NCBI RefSeq assembly: GCF_900636385.1 | Contig: NZ_LR134269.1 | Span: 2,170,001-2,234,000, forward strand | Length of the DNA: 64,000 bases | From: Staphylococcus warneri | GTDB lineage: Bacteria > Bacillota > Bacilli > Staphylococcales > Staphylococcaceae | Reading direction: 5' to 3' | In this document: piece by piece, positions 45,058-62,380 of the stretch | Position numbering within the stretch: position 1 is the stretch's first letter | Layout: each line of letters starts with the position of its first letter | Notes under the pieces: generated by a model | Seen by the model: only the letters and a program-made list of their open reading frames with translations | Database searches by the model: none | What the model was told of the DNA's origin: nothing | Translations under genes and position numbers: made by a program

Positions 45058-45183
45058 AATTATGATGTTTGATTAGCTCATAAAACTAAATTAATTGTTG
45101 TAACTTTCGTTACATTATTGGAATTAACGTTGACATATTGTCATTCAGTTTTCAATGTTCATTTCTTTTACCGACAAGAATTA

Positions 45184-45212
45184 ATTATACGCCTTATCAA
45201 CTCGAAAGTCAA
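45184..45212 (-). promoter_or_regulatory. rRNA promoter of the distal operon
   Basis: Minus strand TTGACT, 17-base spacer, TATAAT, about 125 bases before 16S. A boxA-like ACATTGAAAACTGAATGACA follows. It lies between the 5S of the proximal operon and the distal 16S, so the distal operon can be transcribed alone. Confidence 0.85.
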
Positions 45213-45284
45213 TAACTTTTTATAAATAATTTTTAATCGTATATACCTCACAAAAAAATGACCTCACGGCCAAATATAGGTATT

Positions 45285-45399
45285 GCCTGGCAACGTCCTA
45301 CTCTAGCGGAACGTTAGTCCGACTACCATCGGCGCTAAGGAGCTTAACTTCTGTGTTCGGCATGGGAACAGGTGTGACCTCCTTGCCATTGTCACCAGA
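45285..45399 (-). rRNA. 5S ribosomal RNA (proximal operon)
   Basis: 115 bases, identical to the distal copy; ends the proximal operon. The short GGCCGTGAGGTCATTTTTTTG after it (45256-45272, minus strand) is a weak terminator candidate. Confidence 0.95.
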
Positions 45400-45471
45400 C
45401 AAATGGAATGTATTATACATTCAAAACTAGATAGTAAGTAAAATGATTTTGCGTCGCAAAACATAAATTTT

Positions 45472-50322
<4,851 letters not shown>

Positions 50323-50443
50323 AATTATGATGTTTGATTAGCTCATAAAACTAAATTAATTATTGTAACTTTCGTTACATTATTGGAATTAACGTTGACA
50401 TATTGTCATTCAGTTTTCAATGTTCATTTAATGAAATAAATAA

Positions 50444-50519
50444 TGGTGGAGACTAGCGGGATCGAACCGCTGACCTCCTGCGTGCAAAGCAGGCGCTCTC
50501 CCAGCTGAGCTAAGCCCCC
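50444..50519 (-). tRNA. tRNA-Ala (TGC)
   Basis: 76 bases, encoded CCA, anticodon TGC in CTTTGCACG; last tRNA before 16S. Confidence 0.95.
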
Positions 50520-50532
50520 ATTTATTAAGAAG

Positions 50533-50606
50533 TCGGGAAGACAGGATTCGAACCTGCGACCCCTTGGTCCCAAACCAAGTGCTCTACCAAGCTGAGCTAC
50601 TTCCCG
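50533..50606 (-). tRNA. tRNA-Pro (TGG)
   Basis: 74 bases, anticodon TGG in TTTGGGA; CCA not encoded (ACT follows). Confidence 0.95.
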
Positions 50607-50632
50607 TATGTAGTTATATTCTTTAAAAATGG

Positions 50633-50706
50633 CGCGCCCGATAGGAGTCGAACCCATAACCTCTTGATCCGTAGTCAAACGCTCTATCCAGTTGAGCTAC
50701 GGGCGC
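50633..50706 (-). tRNA. tRNA-Arg (ACG)
   Basis: 74 bases, anticodon ACG in CTACGGA, discriminator G; CCA not encoded. A34 is expected to become inosine to read CGN codons. Confidence 0.94.
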
Positions 50707-50716
50707 TTATTAAAGA

Positions 50717-50805
50717 TGGTGCCGAGGACCGGAATCGAACCGGTACGGTGATCTCTCACCGCAGGATTTTAAGTCCTGTGCGTCTGCCAGTTCCGCCACC
50801 CCGGC
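50717..50805 (-). tRNA. tRNA-Leu (TAA)
   Basis: 89 bases with the long variable arm (GGTGAGAGATCACC), encoded CCA, anticodon TAA. Confidence 0.95.
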
Positions 50806-50812
50806 AAAATAA

Positions 50813-50887
50813 TGGAGCAGAAGACGGGATTCGAACCCGCGACCCCGACCTTGGCAAGGTCGTATTCTACCGCTGAACTACTTCTGC
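50813..50887 (-). tRNA. tRNA-Gly (GCC)
   Basis: 75 bases, encoded CCA, anticodon GCC in TTGCCAA. T-loop GGTTCGAATCC is normal, so it looks like a translational, not a cell-wall-only, tRNA-Gly. Confidence 0.95.
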
Positions 50888-50922
50888 ATTATTTCGCTTA
50901 GAAAATTTAAATAAAATCGTAA

Positions 50923-50995
50923 TGAGCCATAGAGGATTCGAACCTCTGACCCTCTGATTAAAAGTCAGATGCTCTACCAACTGAGCTAATGGCTC
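50923..50995 (-). tRNA. tRNA-Lys (TTT)
   Basis: 73 bases, anticodon TTT; CCA not encoded. Confidence 0.95.
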
Positions 50996-51001
50996 AAAAG
51001 A

Positions 51002-51077
<76 letters not shown>

Positions 51078-51084
51078 TATTAAA

Positions 51085-51160
51085 TGGTGGAGAATGACGG
51101 GTTCGAACCGCCGACCCTCTGCTTGTAAGGCAGATGCTCTCCCAGCTGAGCTAATTCTCC
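51085..51160 (-). tRNA. tRNA-Val (TAC)
   Basis: 76 bases, encoded CCA, anticodon TAC in CTTACAA; first tRNA, 11 bases after the orphan 5S gene. Confidence 0.95.
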
Positions 51161-51171
51161 TGTTATCTATT

Positions 51172-51286
51172 GCCTGGCAACGTCCTACTCTAGCGGAACG
51201 TTAGTCCGACTACCATCGGCGCTAAAGAGCTTAACTTCTGTGTTCGGCATGGGAACAGGTGTGACCTCTTTGCTATTGCCACCAGA
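51172..51286 (-). rRNA. Orphan 5S ribosomal RNA at the head of the tRNA cluster
   Basis: 115 bases. Differs from the other two 5S genes at four sites near the 5' half: TGACAATGGCAAGG reads TGGCAATAGCAAAG, and the partner CTCCTT reads CTCTTT. No 16S or 23S lies upstream of it. Changes keep base pairing (see findings), so it is likely a working gene. Confidence 0.93.
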
Positions 51287-51306
51287 CAAATTAACTTACT
51301 TTATTA

Positions 51307-51335
51307 ATAATACACGTTTGTTAATGACTTTTCAA
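51307..51335 (-). promoter_or_regulatory. Promoter P2 of the 5S/tRNA/proximal rRNA operon
   Basis: Minus strand TTGAAA, 17-base spacer, TATTAT, about 20 bases before the orphan 5S gene. Confidence 0.7.
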
Positions 51336-51336
51336 T

Positions 51337-51380
51337 AGTTAATTTTACACTTTGTTAAAATTAATTTTACATTCTGTTAA
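51337..51380. repeat. 22-bp tandem repeat between P1 and P2
   Basis: Units 51337-51358 and 51359-51380 agree at 19 of 22 positions (AATTTTAC core, GTTAA end). AT-rich; could act as an UP-type element for P2 or bind a regulator. Confidence 0.8.
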
Positions 51381-51409
51381 CTGAACTACGTGTTTTTGAC
51401 GACTTTTAT

Positions 51410-51438
51410 ATATTACTTCATTAACTTAAGAAAGTCAA
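51410..51438 (-). promoter_or_regulatory. Promoter P1 of the 5S/tRNA/proximal rRNA operon
   Basis: Minus strand TTGACT, 17-base spacer, TAATAT. The -35 context ATTGACTTTC is shared with the distal rRNA promoter. Confidence 0.8.
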
Positions 51439-51640
51439 TAGTTTGTTTTGATTTTTTTCGAAAGACGTAATTTCAATTCCTTCGCCTTTTCCACTTGATC
51501 TATTCTACCACACATCATTTTCCTTAACTATAGGTATTATTACTTTCTATCAGTAAATAAGTTACTTTTATTTATCAAAAGTAACATTAATTTAAGAGGA
51601 AAATTAATTTCATCTCACTTTTTCAACAATTAGATTACAT

Positions 51641-51672
51641 AAAAACACCAATCACAATTGTGATTGGTGTTT
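51641..51672 (-). terminator. Terminator of lysS
   Basis: ACACCAATCACAAT and its complement form a perfect palindromic stem with a minimal loop, followed by TTTTT on the minus strand; ten bases after the stop. Confidence 0.92.
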
Positions 51673-51681
51673 CTCGATAAA

Positions 51682-53492
<1,811 letters not shown>

Positions 53493-53972
53493 TTAAGACA
53501 TATATCTTTTAACAGTACTATCTGCTATTACTAAGTTTTCAATCAATTTTTGGGAACGGGGTTCAATGTGTTTCGATGCGATATCATTCAATGGAATAAG
53601 CACAAAAGCGCGTTCTGTCATTCTCGGGTGAGGAATGATTAAATTATCTTCTTCAATGATTTCATTTCCATACAGTAAAATATCTACATCTAGTGTTCTA
53701 GGCCCCCATCGAATCTTCCTTACACGGTGAAGTGCTTCTTCCGTTTCTAAACATCTCTTTAATAATTCCTGAGGATTTAATGTTGTCTCTATTTCTATAC
53801 ATAAATTAAGAAACTGTGGTTGATCAGTGTAACCAACTGGCTCTGTTTCATAGATAGGAGATATAGAGGTAACATCAATGTATTGGTATTGGTCAATAAT
53901 TCGGATGGCTTGTTGTAATTGATGTGCTCTATCACCTATATTACTTCCTAAGCCTAAATATGCTTTAACCAT
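53493..53972 (-). CDS. folK: HPPK, 2-amino-4-hydroxy-6-hydroxymethyldihydropteridine pyrophosphokinase
   Basis: 159 residues. Opens Y-L-G-L-G-S-N-I-G-D-R and has the W-G-P-R-T-L-D-V-D-I-L-L-Y-G signature with the two metal aspartates, and I-P-H-P-R-M. Makes the pyrophosphorylated pterin used by FolP. ATG directly follows the folB stop, with the ribosome site GAGGGAG inside the folB end. Confidence 0.96.
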   Translation of the reverse strand: MVKAYLGLGSNIGDRAHQLQQAIRIIDQYQYIDVTSISPIYETEPVGYTDQPQFLNLCIEIETTLNPQELLKRCLETEEALHRVRKIRWGPRTLDVDILLYGNEIIEEDNLIIPHPRMTERAFVLIPLNDIASKHIEPRSQKLIENLVIADSTVKRYMS

Positions 53973-55119
<1,147 letters not shown>

Positions 55120-55273
55120 TTAATCACCTTTTCTATTTTGAAATATTTCATGCTTTTTCATATCACTTATAATGATATCACTACTTTCAACATAATTTCA
55201 GTGGTAAAAATTAAATAAACTACTCTAAATAATAGTAAAAATGAATTGGCTATACTCATACGTATGTAACCAA

Positions 55274-55309
55274 TAAAAAAGCGAAGTCGATTTATACGAC
55301 TTCGCTTTG
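55274..55309 (-). terminator. Terminator of cysK
   Basis: AAGCGAAGTCG and CGACTTCGCTT arms (11 pairs) followed by TTTTTT on the minus strand. Confidence 0.92.
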
Positions 55310-55322
55310 GTAGCTTATATAA

Positions 55323-56255
55323 TTAGTCATCAAATGAGTATAAAGGTGTAGATAAGTAACGTTCACCATTACTTGGTAATACTGTTACTACTGTTTTACC
55401 TTTACCTAATTCTTTAGCTTTTTGAATAGCTGCATGAATAGCGGCACCAGAAGAAATTCCTGATAAAATACCTTCTTCTTTTGCAACACGACGTGCCATT
55501 TCCATAGCAGTTTCATTGCCTACTTTAATAATACTATCGTAAATGTCTGTATTTAACGTATCCGGAACAAATCCAGCACCTAAACCTTGTAATTTATGTG
55601 GCCCTGGTTCTCCACCACTTAGAACTGGTGATGCTTCTGGTTCGATAGCAACTATTTCAATATCAGGGTATTGTTGTCTTAAAACTTTACCGACACCAGA
55701 TAATGTGCCACCAGTACCTACGCCAGCTAAGAATGCATCGATTGTTTTACCTTCAAACTGGTCAACTAATTCTGGACCAGTTGTAAGTTCATGAACTTCA
55801 GGGTTTGCTGGGTTTTCGAATTGTTGGGGTTCAAAGTAACCATGCTCTTCTTTAAGTTCTTTGGCTTTTTTAATTGCACCCTTCATTGCTTCTGATCCAG
55901 GTGTTAATACTAATTCTGCACCATATGCTTTTAATAAGTTACGACGTTCTTGACTCATTGTTTCAGGCATAGTGAACACTGCTTTGTATCCTTTGGCTGC
56001 ACATACAAATGCTAAACCAATGCCTGTGTTACCACTTGTCGGCTCCACAATAGTATCTCCAGGTTTGATTTTACCTTCTTTTTCAGCTTTTTCAATCATA
56101 GCTAAAGCTATACGGTCTTTAACTGAACCTCCTGGATTTTGATATTCTAATTTAACGTAAATATCTGCCGCATCTTCATCAACAACATTTCTCAATTTAA
56201 CTACTGGTGTGTTTCCAATAATTTGTGTAATGTTTTCTACTGGTTTTTGTGCCAT
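55323..56255 (-). CDS. cysK: Cysteine synthase (O-acetylserine sulfhydrylase)
   Basis: 310 residues, PLP fold type II. PLP lysine in P-G-G-S-V-K-D-R-I, phosphate loop G-V-G-T-G-G-T, substrate loop T-S-G-N-T-G-I-G. Uses O-acetylserine from CysE and sulfide. ATG 56255 (M-A-Q-K-P-V) is nine bases from AAGGAG; the GTG at 56264 overlaps the ribosome site. Single gene with its own terminator. Confidence 0.96.
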   Translation of the reverse strand: MAQKPVENITQIIGNTPVVKLRNVVDEDAADIYVKLEYQNPGGSVKDRIALAMIEKAEKEGKIKPGDTIVEPTSGNTGIGLAFVCAAKGYKAVFTMPETMSQERRNLLKAYGAELVLTPGSEAMKGAIKKAKELKEEHGYFEPQQFENPANPEVHELTTGPELVDQFEGKTIDAFLAGVGTGGTLSGVGKVLRQQYPDIEIVAIEPEASPVLSGGEPGPHKLQGLGAGFVPDTLNTDIYDSIIKVGNETAMEMARRVAKEEGILSGISSGAAIHAAIQKAKELGKGKTVVTVLPSNGERYLSTPLYSFDD

Positions 56256-56426
56256 TCCAAACACTCCTTATAGATAGAATTAATAAAACTTAGTCTTTTT
56301 ATCGGATATTTATATTCTATCAGAATTTTCTAAAAAAACAAATATATCCTACAAAATCTTGTGCATATTTATCGACATACATTTAATAAATTCCCTAATT
56401 TAATTTGTAATAAACTTCTGTTGAAT

Positions 56427-57308
56427 TTATGCCATTGATTCTAATAATTGGTTAAGCTCAGCTTCACTATAATTATATTTATTTCCACAGAAGTGACAAA
56501 CTGCTTCCGCACCATGATCTTCTTTAATCATATCTGTGATTTCTGCTTCCCCTAAACCTTTAATAGCATTCAAGAATTTTTCATGACTACAATTACATTC
56601 AAATTGTGCAGGTGATGTTTCTAAAATTTGGACATGTTCTTCTCCAAGAATTTCATTTAAAATTCCTTCCGGTGTTAATCCTTGCTCAATGAGTTTAGAT
56701 ACTGGTGTCATTTGATTAATTGCTTCTTCTAATTTACTGATTGTTTCTTCTTTGGCACCAGGCATCACTTGGATAATGAATCCGCCTGCTGCTTTAATCG
56801 TATTATCTGGATTAACAAGTACTCCTAAACCAACAGAAGATGGTGTTTGTTCACTTGTCGCATAATAGTACGTAAAATCTTCTCCTAGTTCACCAGAAAC
56901 TATTGGACTTGAACCGGAAAAATAATCTTTCATTCCTACATCCTTAACTACTTGTATAGAACCTTCTGTCCCTACTGCTCGTCTAACATCTAATTTTCCT
57001 TGTTCGTTTAATGGAAAATGTGTTTGTGGATGATCCACATAAGCGCGTACATTACCTTTAGCATCTGCATCTGCAATAATTCTGCCAATAGGACCACGAC
57101 CATCAACCGTTACAGTTAATTTCTGGTCTCCTTTTAGCATTGCTCCCATCATTACAGTAGCAGTCATCGTTCTTCCCATTGCAGCTGAAGCTGTTGGCCA
57201 CGTATAGTGTCTTGTTTGAGCTTCCTGTACTGATTCTGTTGTTAATGTTGCATATGCTCTAATTTCACCATCAAACGCTAGTGCTTTAACAATATAGTCA
57301 TGTGTCAT
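56427..57308 (-). CDS. hslO: Redox-regulated chaperone Hsp33
   Basis: 293 residues. C-terminal zinc redox switch C-N-C and C-H-F-C-G (CxC...CxxC) complete; N-terminal domain has G-R-G-P-I-G and [11 protein letters not shown]. Holds unfolding proteins under oxidative heat stress. ATG 57308 follows AAAGGAG. Between ftsH and cysK as in Bacillus. Confidence 0.96.
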   Translation of the reverse strand: MTHDYIVKALAFDGEIRAYATLTTESVQEAQTRHYTWPTASAAMGRTMTATVMMGAMLKGDQKLTVTVDGRGPIGRIIADADAKGNVRAYVDHPQTHFPLNEQGKLDVRRAVGTEGSIQVVKDVGMKDYFSGSSPIVSGELGEDFTYYYATSEQTPSSVGLGVLVNPDNTIKAAGGFIIQVMPGAKEETISKLEEAINQMTPVSKLIEQGLTPEGILNEILGEEHVQILETSPAQFECNCSHEKFLNAIKGLGEAEITDMIKEDHGAEAVCHFCGNKYNYSEAELNQLLESMA

Positions 57309-57484
57309 TATTTAATTACTCCTTTTATATATCTTTACGATGCTTCGTTTCTTTTAATTAATATCATTTTCGAATAACTATTATACATCTGTTGTTTACT
57401 TTCATGAAATGATTTGTTTTTAGATAAATTTGGTTGTTTGTTTATACAAACATTATTTACAAAAATACACATTGCTTTATTTAT

Positions 57485-57524
57485 ACAAAAATATCTCCCT
57501 ACTATATGTGTGATAGTAGGGAGA
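57485..57524 (-). terminator. Terminator of ftsH
   Basis: CTCCCTACTA and TAGTAGGGAG perfect ten-base arms, nine-base loop, then ATATTTTTGT on the minus strand. Confidence 0.88.
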
Positions 57525-57541
57525 TTAAACTATGTGCTTCT

Positions 57542-59599
57542 TTACTGTCTATGATTTGGATCGTTAGGATTATATGGTTTGTCTATATTCGGTGATTGTT
57601 CATGACCAGTTGGTTCATCTTCTGACTCATCTTCATTATGATTGTCTTCACCTTTATGATCTAACGATTGCTCTTTACGAACATCTTCGTATGATTTGCC
57701 ATATTTACCTTCATCAAATTCTGAATTAGTTTCTTTAACGACTTCAGCTGAATCGTAGTCAACCTCAGGTAATTTACCTTCGTGGAATAATGATTGGATT
57801 TGTTCAGCAACCAATGTTTCTTCTGTAAGTAAAGTTTTAGCAATAAGTTTTAATTGTTCTTGATGCTCTAATAAGATTTCTTTACAACGCTCATATTGTT
57901 CTTTAACGATACGTTGTACTTCTTTATCAATTTCGTAAGCGATTTGGCCAGAATAGTTAGGTTCACCTTGCATGTCTTTACCTAAGAATACTTGACCGCC
58001 ACCGCTACTAGAGAATTGTAATGGTCCAAGCTTTTTACTCATACCATATTCAGTAACCATAGAACGTGCAATTTGAGTTGCTCTTTCAAAGTCGTTAGAA
58101 GCTCCAGTTGATACTTCACCAAAGTTAATATCTTCTGAAACTCGACCACCTAATAAACCACAGATTTTGTCTAATAGTTCTGGTTCAGTCATTAAGAAAC
58201 GATCTTGTTTAGGTAGCATCATTGCATAACCGCCAGCTTGTCCTCTTGGAACAATTGTTACTTTGTGTACAACTTCTGCTTCATCAAGCACCATACCGAT
58301 AATTGTATGACCTGCTTCATGGTGCGCAACAATGTTTCGTTCTTTATCAGAGATGACACGTGATTTTTTAGCAGGACCAGCAATAACTCGGTCTGTTGCT
58401 TCCTCGATATCACGCATATCAATTTTGTTCTTACCTTCACGAGCAGCGATTAACGATGCTTCATTTAATAAGTTTTCTAAATCCGCACCAGAGAATCCTG
58501 GTGTTCTTTGAGAAATAGCTTTTAAATCAACAGTTTCATCAAGTGGTTTGTTTTTCGCATGAACATGTAAAATGGCTTCACGACCTTTAACATCTGGACG
58601 ACCTACTTGAATTTGTCTATCGAAACGACCTGGACGTAATAACGCTGGGTCTAAAATATCAGGACGGTTTGTTGCAGCAATCATAATAATACCTTCATTT
58701 TCACCAAAGCCATCCATTTCGACTAATAATTGGTTCAATGTTTGTTCACGTTCATCGTGTCCACCACCAACACCAGCACCACGTTGACGACCTACTGCAT
58801 CAATTTCATCTATGAAAATAATACATGGTGCATTTTTCTTCGCATTTTCAAATAAATCACGCACACGGCTAGCACCAACACCAACAAACATCTCAACAAA
58901 GTCTGAACCACTAATTGAGAAGAATGGTGCACCAGCTTCACCTGCAACTGCACGTGCAAGTAATGTTTTACCAGTACCTGGAGGACCTACAAGTAAAACA
59001 CCTTTCGGAATTCTAGATCCCATTTGTTTGAATTTCTTGTTGTCTTTTAAGAAATCTACTATTTCAACAAGTTCTTGTTTCTCTTCATCTGCGCCTGCAA
59101 CATCTGAGAAACGAACACGGCGTTTACTACTATCGTACATTTTCGCTTTGGATTTACCAAAGTTCATCATACGACCACCGCCGCCCCCACCTTGGGCTTG
59201 GCTAAGGAAGAAAATAAATAATAAAGCAATGATTAAAACTGGAATCAATGTTGTTAAGATACTAACAAATACACTTTGTTCTTCTTCTTCTTTAACTGTA
59301 AATTTCAATCCATCTTGTTTTTTCGCTGTATCAGTGATTTTTTGTAAATCTTTTTCATTATTAAATAATATTGTTGATGAATAATCTTCACCATTTTTTG
59401 TTTTACCACTTACCATGTATACATTTTGCTCAGGTTGGATTTCTAATGATTTTAAATCACCTTTATCCAATTTATTAACAAACTGCGTATATGTAAGCTG
59501 TTTTGGCATATTTCCATTACCATTTAAGAAAGAAAACAGGCCAAATATGATAACGCCTATAATTGCGATAACTAGCACATTGCGAAACGCTTTCTGCAT
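57542..59599 (-). CDS. ftsH: ATP-dependent membrane zinc protease FtsH
   Basis: 685 residues. Two membrane spans (about 5-24 and 110-130) flank an outer domain; then AAA with [19 protein letters not shown], the SRH region R-P-G-R-F-D-R, and the zinc site H-H-E-A-G-H. The C-terminal 40 residues are acidic, Asn/His/Pro-rich and probably disordered. ATG 59599 (M-Q-K-A-F-R-N) follows GTAGGAGG; the 19 upstream codons are leader. Degrades membrane and regulatory proteins. Downstream of hpt, as usual. Confidence 0.97.
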   Translation of the reverse strand: MQKAFRNVLVIAIIGVIIFGLFSFLNGNGNMPKQLTYTQFVNKLDKGDLKSLEIQPEQNVYMVSGKTKNGEDYSSTILFNNEKDLQKITDTAKKQDGLKFTVKEEEEQSVFVSILTTLIPVLIIALLFIFFLSQAQGGGGGGRMMNFGKSKAKMYDSSKRRVRFSDVAGADEEKQELVEIVDFLKDNKKFKQMGSRIPKGVLLVGPPGTGKTLLARAVAGEAGAPFFSISGSDFVEMFVGVGASRVRDLFENAKKNAPCIIFIDEIDAVGRQRGAGVGGGHDEREQTLNQLLVEMDGFGENEGIIMIAATNRPDILDPALLRPGRFDRQIQVGRPDVKGREAILHVHAKNKPLDETVDLKAISQRTPGFSGADLENLLNEASLIAAREGKNKIDMRDIEEATDRVIAGPAKKSRVISDKERNIVAHHEAGHTIIGMVLDEAEVVHKVTIVPRGQAGGYAMMLPKQDRFLMTEPELLDKICGLLGGRVSEDINFGEVSTGASNDFERATQIARSMVTEYGMSKKLGPLQFSSSGGGQVFLGKDMQGEPNYSGQIAYEIDKEVQRIVKEQYERCKEILLEHQEQLKLIAKTLLTEETLVAEQIQSLFHEGKLPEVDYDSAEVVKETNSEFDEGKYGKSYEDVRKEQSLDHKGEDNHNEDESEDEPTGHEQSPNIDKPYNPNDPNHRQ

Positions 59600-59680
59600 G
59601 TGACATTTCCTCCTACTTCCAATAATAAAACTAACAAAAATTGTAACACAATACATCTTTAGCAGGCTACTATTTCAACT

Positions 59681-59708
59681 TTAGTATTGGTTTATCAATT
59701 TTAGTCAA
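59681..59708 (-). promoter_or_regulatory. Possible promoter of ftsH
   Basis: Minus strand TTGACT, 16-base spacer, TACTAA in the 267-base hpt-ftsH gap. Confidence 0.5.
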
Positions 59709-59866
59709 TTTCCACTATAGAGATTTTTATTTTTCATAATATCGTGATTGCAAAATATCTAATTTAATTATATTTTTACGATTTAAATCGAGTCTACACT
59801 ATATTGATGTTGAATCATAGCAAAAAAACATCGTGTCCAACGTTTCGATTTAATCTAATCTATATC

Positions 59867-60403
59867 TTATGAATAAACTTCAGGTTTTAAAGTACCAATA
59901 TAAGGTAAGTTTCTGTAATGCTCACCATAATCCAATCCATATCCGACTACGAATTCATCTGGGATTTTTTTGCCGACGTATTTAGCTTCAATATCAGCTT
60001 TTCTACGATTTGGTTTATCTAATAGAGTAACAATTTCTAATGAGTTGACTTTACGTGATTCTAATAATTCAGTGATGGATTTTAATGTAGTACCAGTTTC
60101 TAAAATATCTTCGATAATGAGTACATCTTTATTTTCAATTGATGAACCTAAATCTTTGATAATTTGAACTTCACCTGTAGATTCAGTACCCCCGTGGTAA
60201 CTTGAAACATCCATAAAGTCGATTGATAAGTGTGTATCAATTCGCTTAATTAAGTCTGCCATAAACATAACTGACCCTTTTAAGATACCCACACAAACAA
60301 GGGGCTTATCTTGGTAATCTTTAGTTAACTGTTGTCCTAAATCCTTGCAAATCGTTTGAATATCTTCTTCACTTAATACATTACTTTTTATATCCTCGTG
60401 CAT
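59867..60403 (-). CDS. hpt: Hypoxanthine-guanine phosphoribosyltransferase
   Basis: 178 residues. PRPP loop D-V-L-I-I-E-D-I-L-E-T-G-T-T-L, N-terminal pyrophosphate loop V-G-I-L-K-G-S-V, flexible loop S-S-Y-H-G-G-T-E-S-T-G. Salvages purines to IMP and GMP. Three bases after tilS; the tilS-hpt pair is conserved in Firmicutes. Confidence 0.97.
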   Translation of the reverse strand: MHEDIKSNVLSEEDIQTICKDLGQQLTKDYQDKPLVCVGILKGSVMFMADLIKRIDTHLSIDFMDVSSYHGGTESTGEVQIIKDLGSSIENKDVLIIEDILETGTTLKSITELLESRKVNSLEIVTLLDKPNRRKADIEAKYVGKKIPDEFVVGYGLDYGEHYRNLPYIGTLKPEVYS

Positions 60404-60406
60404 TTG

Positions 60407-61708
60407 TTATTCATCTCCAATATTTCTAATATTTATATAATGTTTATAGTCTTTGTTCATAAACAATTGACCTACAGCAATTATTTTACCTTCTGCATTG
60501 ATAACAACTGGTAAACGATTTCGTTCAATAGCATCGATTTTTTTATCTATTAACAATCGACTTACTTTTTTATGTTTGCCAGTATATCCATTTAATAAAA
60601 AACGATCGCCATTTTGACGTTGTCTTATTGTTAATGGGAACTGATTTAATGGAAAGTCAGGTTGTATTTCAATCTCATAATCACCAAAACGATATGTATG
60701 AGGTACTTCGATGACTTGTGTTGAATTCACGTCGTTCATTTCTGTATTAGCCATTATTATTAATGTATCATATGCAATTTGAATTATCCATTTATCTGTT
60801 ATATCAATTGTGAATTGTGATTTTTGATTTGAAATTTGATTAAACCATGTTTGATACATTTTATCAGATATCGTTTTAGACAGTGTTGTCTTTTCAAATA
60901 ATTGATCTAGCACATGTACTTTCAAATTATCTGTCAATCGATTAAATCGTCCTCTAGGAATCACTATTTTATCTTGATTCTCAGATACTTGTACTGCTTC
61001 ATTGATAAAGTGATGTGCCGATTTTCTAAGTGTAGCTAACTCTTGGTCATGCCAAGATTTTAATTTTAATAAGTGCGCTACGTCTAGTTGTTGATTATCC
61101 ATTACTGCTGGTATGATACGATTTCTTATATCATTTCTGACGTATACATTTTTATGATTAGATACATCCTCAAAAAACGGAATGTTATATTGATTTTGAT
61201 AAGATTTGATAGTAGCTTTTGAGATGTCTAGCATCGGACGAATAAGTTGGTAACTACTACGTTGAGAAGTATAGGCAATACCTAAATGACTACGTGTAAA
61301 TCTACCAGTAAACAATCTATAAAAGATAGTTTCGATTTGATCATCTTGATGATGTGCAGTTAGTAACACATTGGCCCCAAGTTGTTTCATGATACTATCA
61401 AACCAATCATACCTGTATTGGCGAGATACATTTTGAATACTGTTCCCCGCTTCAACTGTTTCTGATAAATCTAATCGTTTGATAAAATACTCGATTTGAT
61501 GTTCTTCACAATACGTTTTAAAAAATGCCTCTTCTTCTATGGATGCTTGTCTTAACCCGTGATTTACATGAATACATGTCAGTTTGCTATATGTATGTTG
61601 ATATTCATTTAATAAAAGATGTAGTAAACACATACTATCTATACCTGTTGATACGGCTAATACAATATGATCCTGTTTGGACCACCCTGTAGCATCAAGT
61701 TCCATCAT
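60407..61708 (-). CDS. tilS: tRNA(Ile)-lysidine synthase
   Basis: 433 residues; turns C34 of tRNA-Ile(CAU) into lysidine so that it reads AUA. The N-type ATP loop is V-S-T-G-I-D-S-M rather than the usual S-G-G-x-D-S, a change I recall from S. aureus too. Also seen: H-V-N-H-G-L, L-L-T-A-H-H-Q-D-D-Q-I-E-T and the C-terminal domain with R-Q-R-Q-N-G-D. ATG 61708 is six bases from GGAGGTG; an ATG follows at 61705. It is less conserved than its neighbours. Confidence 0.94.
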   Translation of the reverse strand: MMELDATGWSKQDHIVLAVSTGIDSMCLLHLLLNEYQHTYSKLTCIHVNHGLRQASIEEEAFFKTYCEEHQIEYFIKRLDLSETVEAGNSIQNVSRQYRYDWFDSIMKQLGANVLLTAHHQDDQIETIFYRLFTGRFTRSHLGIAYTSQRSSYQLIRPMLDISKATIKSYQNQYNIPFFEDVSNHKNVYVRNDIRNRIIPAVMDNQQLDVAHLLKLKSWHDQELATLRKSAHHFINEAVQVSENQDKIVIPRGRFNRLTDNLKVHVLDQLFEKTTLSKTISDKMYQTWFNQISNQKSQFTIDITDKWIIQIAYDTLIIMANTEMNDVNSTQVIEVPHTYRFGDYEIEIQPDFPLNQFPLTIRQRQNGDRFLLNGYTGKHKKVSRLLIDKKIDAIERNRLPVVINAEGKIIAVGQLFMNKDYKHYINIRNIGDE

Positions 61709-61760
61709 ACCTTTCACCTCCAAGCATTTAAATAACCTATCATCAATACATTGTTACAAT

Positions 61761-61795
61761 AAAAATAGACTGCTCCTTCATCAAGAAACAGTCTT
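61761..61795 (-). terminator. Terminator after the S1-domain gene
   Basis: AGACTG/CAGTCT arms with partly paired centre, then ATTTTTATTG on the minus strand. It parts yabR from tilS. Confidence 0.75.
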
Positions 61796-61870
61796 AGATT
61801 GTCTGTTATTCAAAGTAATTAGCAATACAAAAGCTATGTTAAGTTATTACAACAGACTTGGTTTATGAAA

Positions 61871-62278
61871 TTAACGTCTTGAACCTTTACCACCACGTCT
61901 AGATTCAGTTTGACGTTTAATAGAAGTTAATTTATCTTCACTATCTTTTAAGAAGTTACTTAATTTCTTTTCAAAGTCTTCGCCTTTTGGAGCTGGTTTA
62001 CTTTGATGTGATTTATTATTGTGCTGTGGTTTACGTTGTGGACGATCTTTCGCTTTTTTAATTGAAAGACTAATTTTGCCATCATCCGCGATTGAAAGTA
62101 CTTTAACTTCTACTTCATCACCTAAAGATAAATGATCTTCCACATTTTCAACATAGTTGTCAGCCACTTCACTAATATGGACTAAGCCACTTTTTCCTTC
62201 AGGTAACTCAACGAATGCACCGAATTTTTTAATACCAGTGACTTTACCTTTAAGCTTATTTCCTACTTCGATTGACAT
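61871..62278 (-). CDS. yabR: S1 RNA-binding domain protein (YabR / GSP13 type)
   Basis: 135 residues: one S1 OB-fold (about 4-75; G-K-V-T-G-I-K-K-F-G-A-F-V-E-L and G-L-V-H-I-S-E-V), then a basic, His/Gln/Lys-rich linker and an R-R-G-G-K-G-S-R-R tail, likely RNA- or ribosome-binding. Follows divIC as in Bacillus. ATG 62278 behind GGGAGG. Role in vivo is not settled. Confidence 0.92.
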   Translation of the reverse strand: MSIEVGNKLKGKVTGIKKFGAFVELPEGKSGLVHISEVADNYVENVEDHLSLGDEVEVKVLSIADDGKISLSIKKAKDRPQRKPQHNNKSHQSKPAPKGEDFEKKLSNFLKDSEDKLTSIKRQTESRRGGKGSRR

Positions 62279-62380
62279 ATTCTAAATAAATCCTCCCGAT
62301 TTCATTCGATTTTAACTTTATTATATTCCTGTTGAAGCAATTTCACAATGCTATAATGCGATTATTTTATTTCTCTTTAA

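Larger units (their letters stand above)
51287..51681. other. 395-base gap between lysS and the orphan 5S gene
   Basis: Holds the P2 and P1 promoters of the 5S/tRNA/rRNA unit (51307-51335, 51410-51438), the 22-bp tandem repeat between them, and the lysS terminator (51641-51672). No coding potential. Confidence 0.8.

Noticed and set aside
50424..50876. Open frames across the tRNA cluster (e.g. an 84-codon minus-strand frame and a 70-codon plus-strand frame).
   Set aside because: They read through tRNA-Ala, -Pro, -Arg, -Leu and -Gly; such frames are a common false call over tRNA arrays.
58812..59384. 190-codon plus-strand frame inside ftsH.
   Set aside because: Antisense shadow over the AAA domain and span region.
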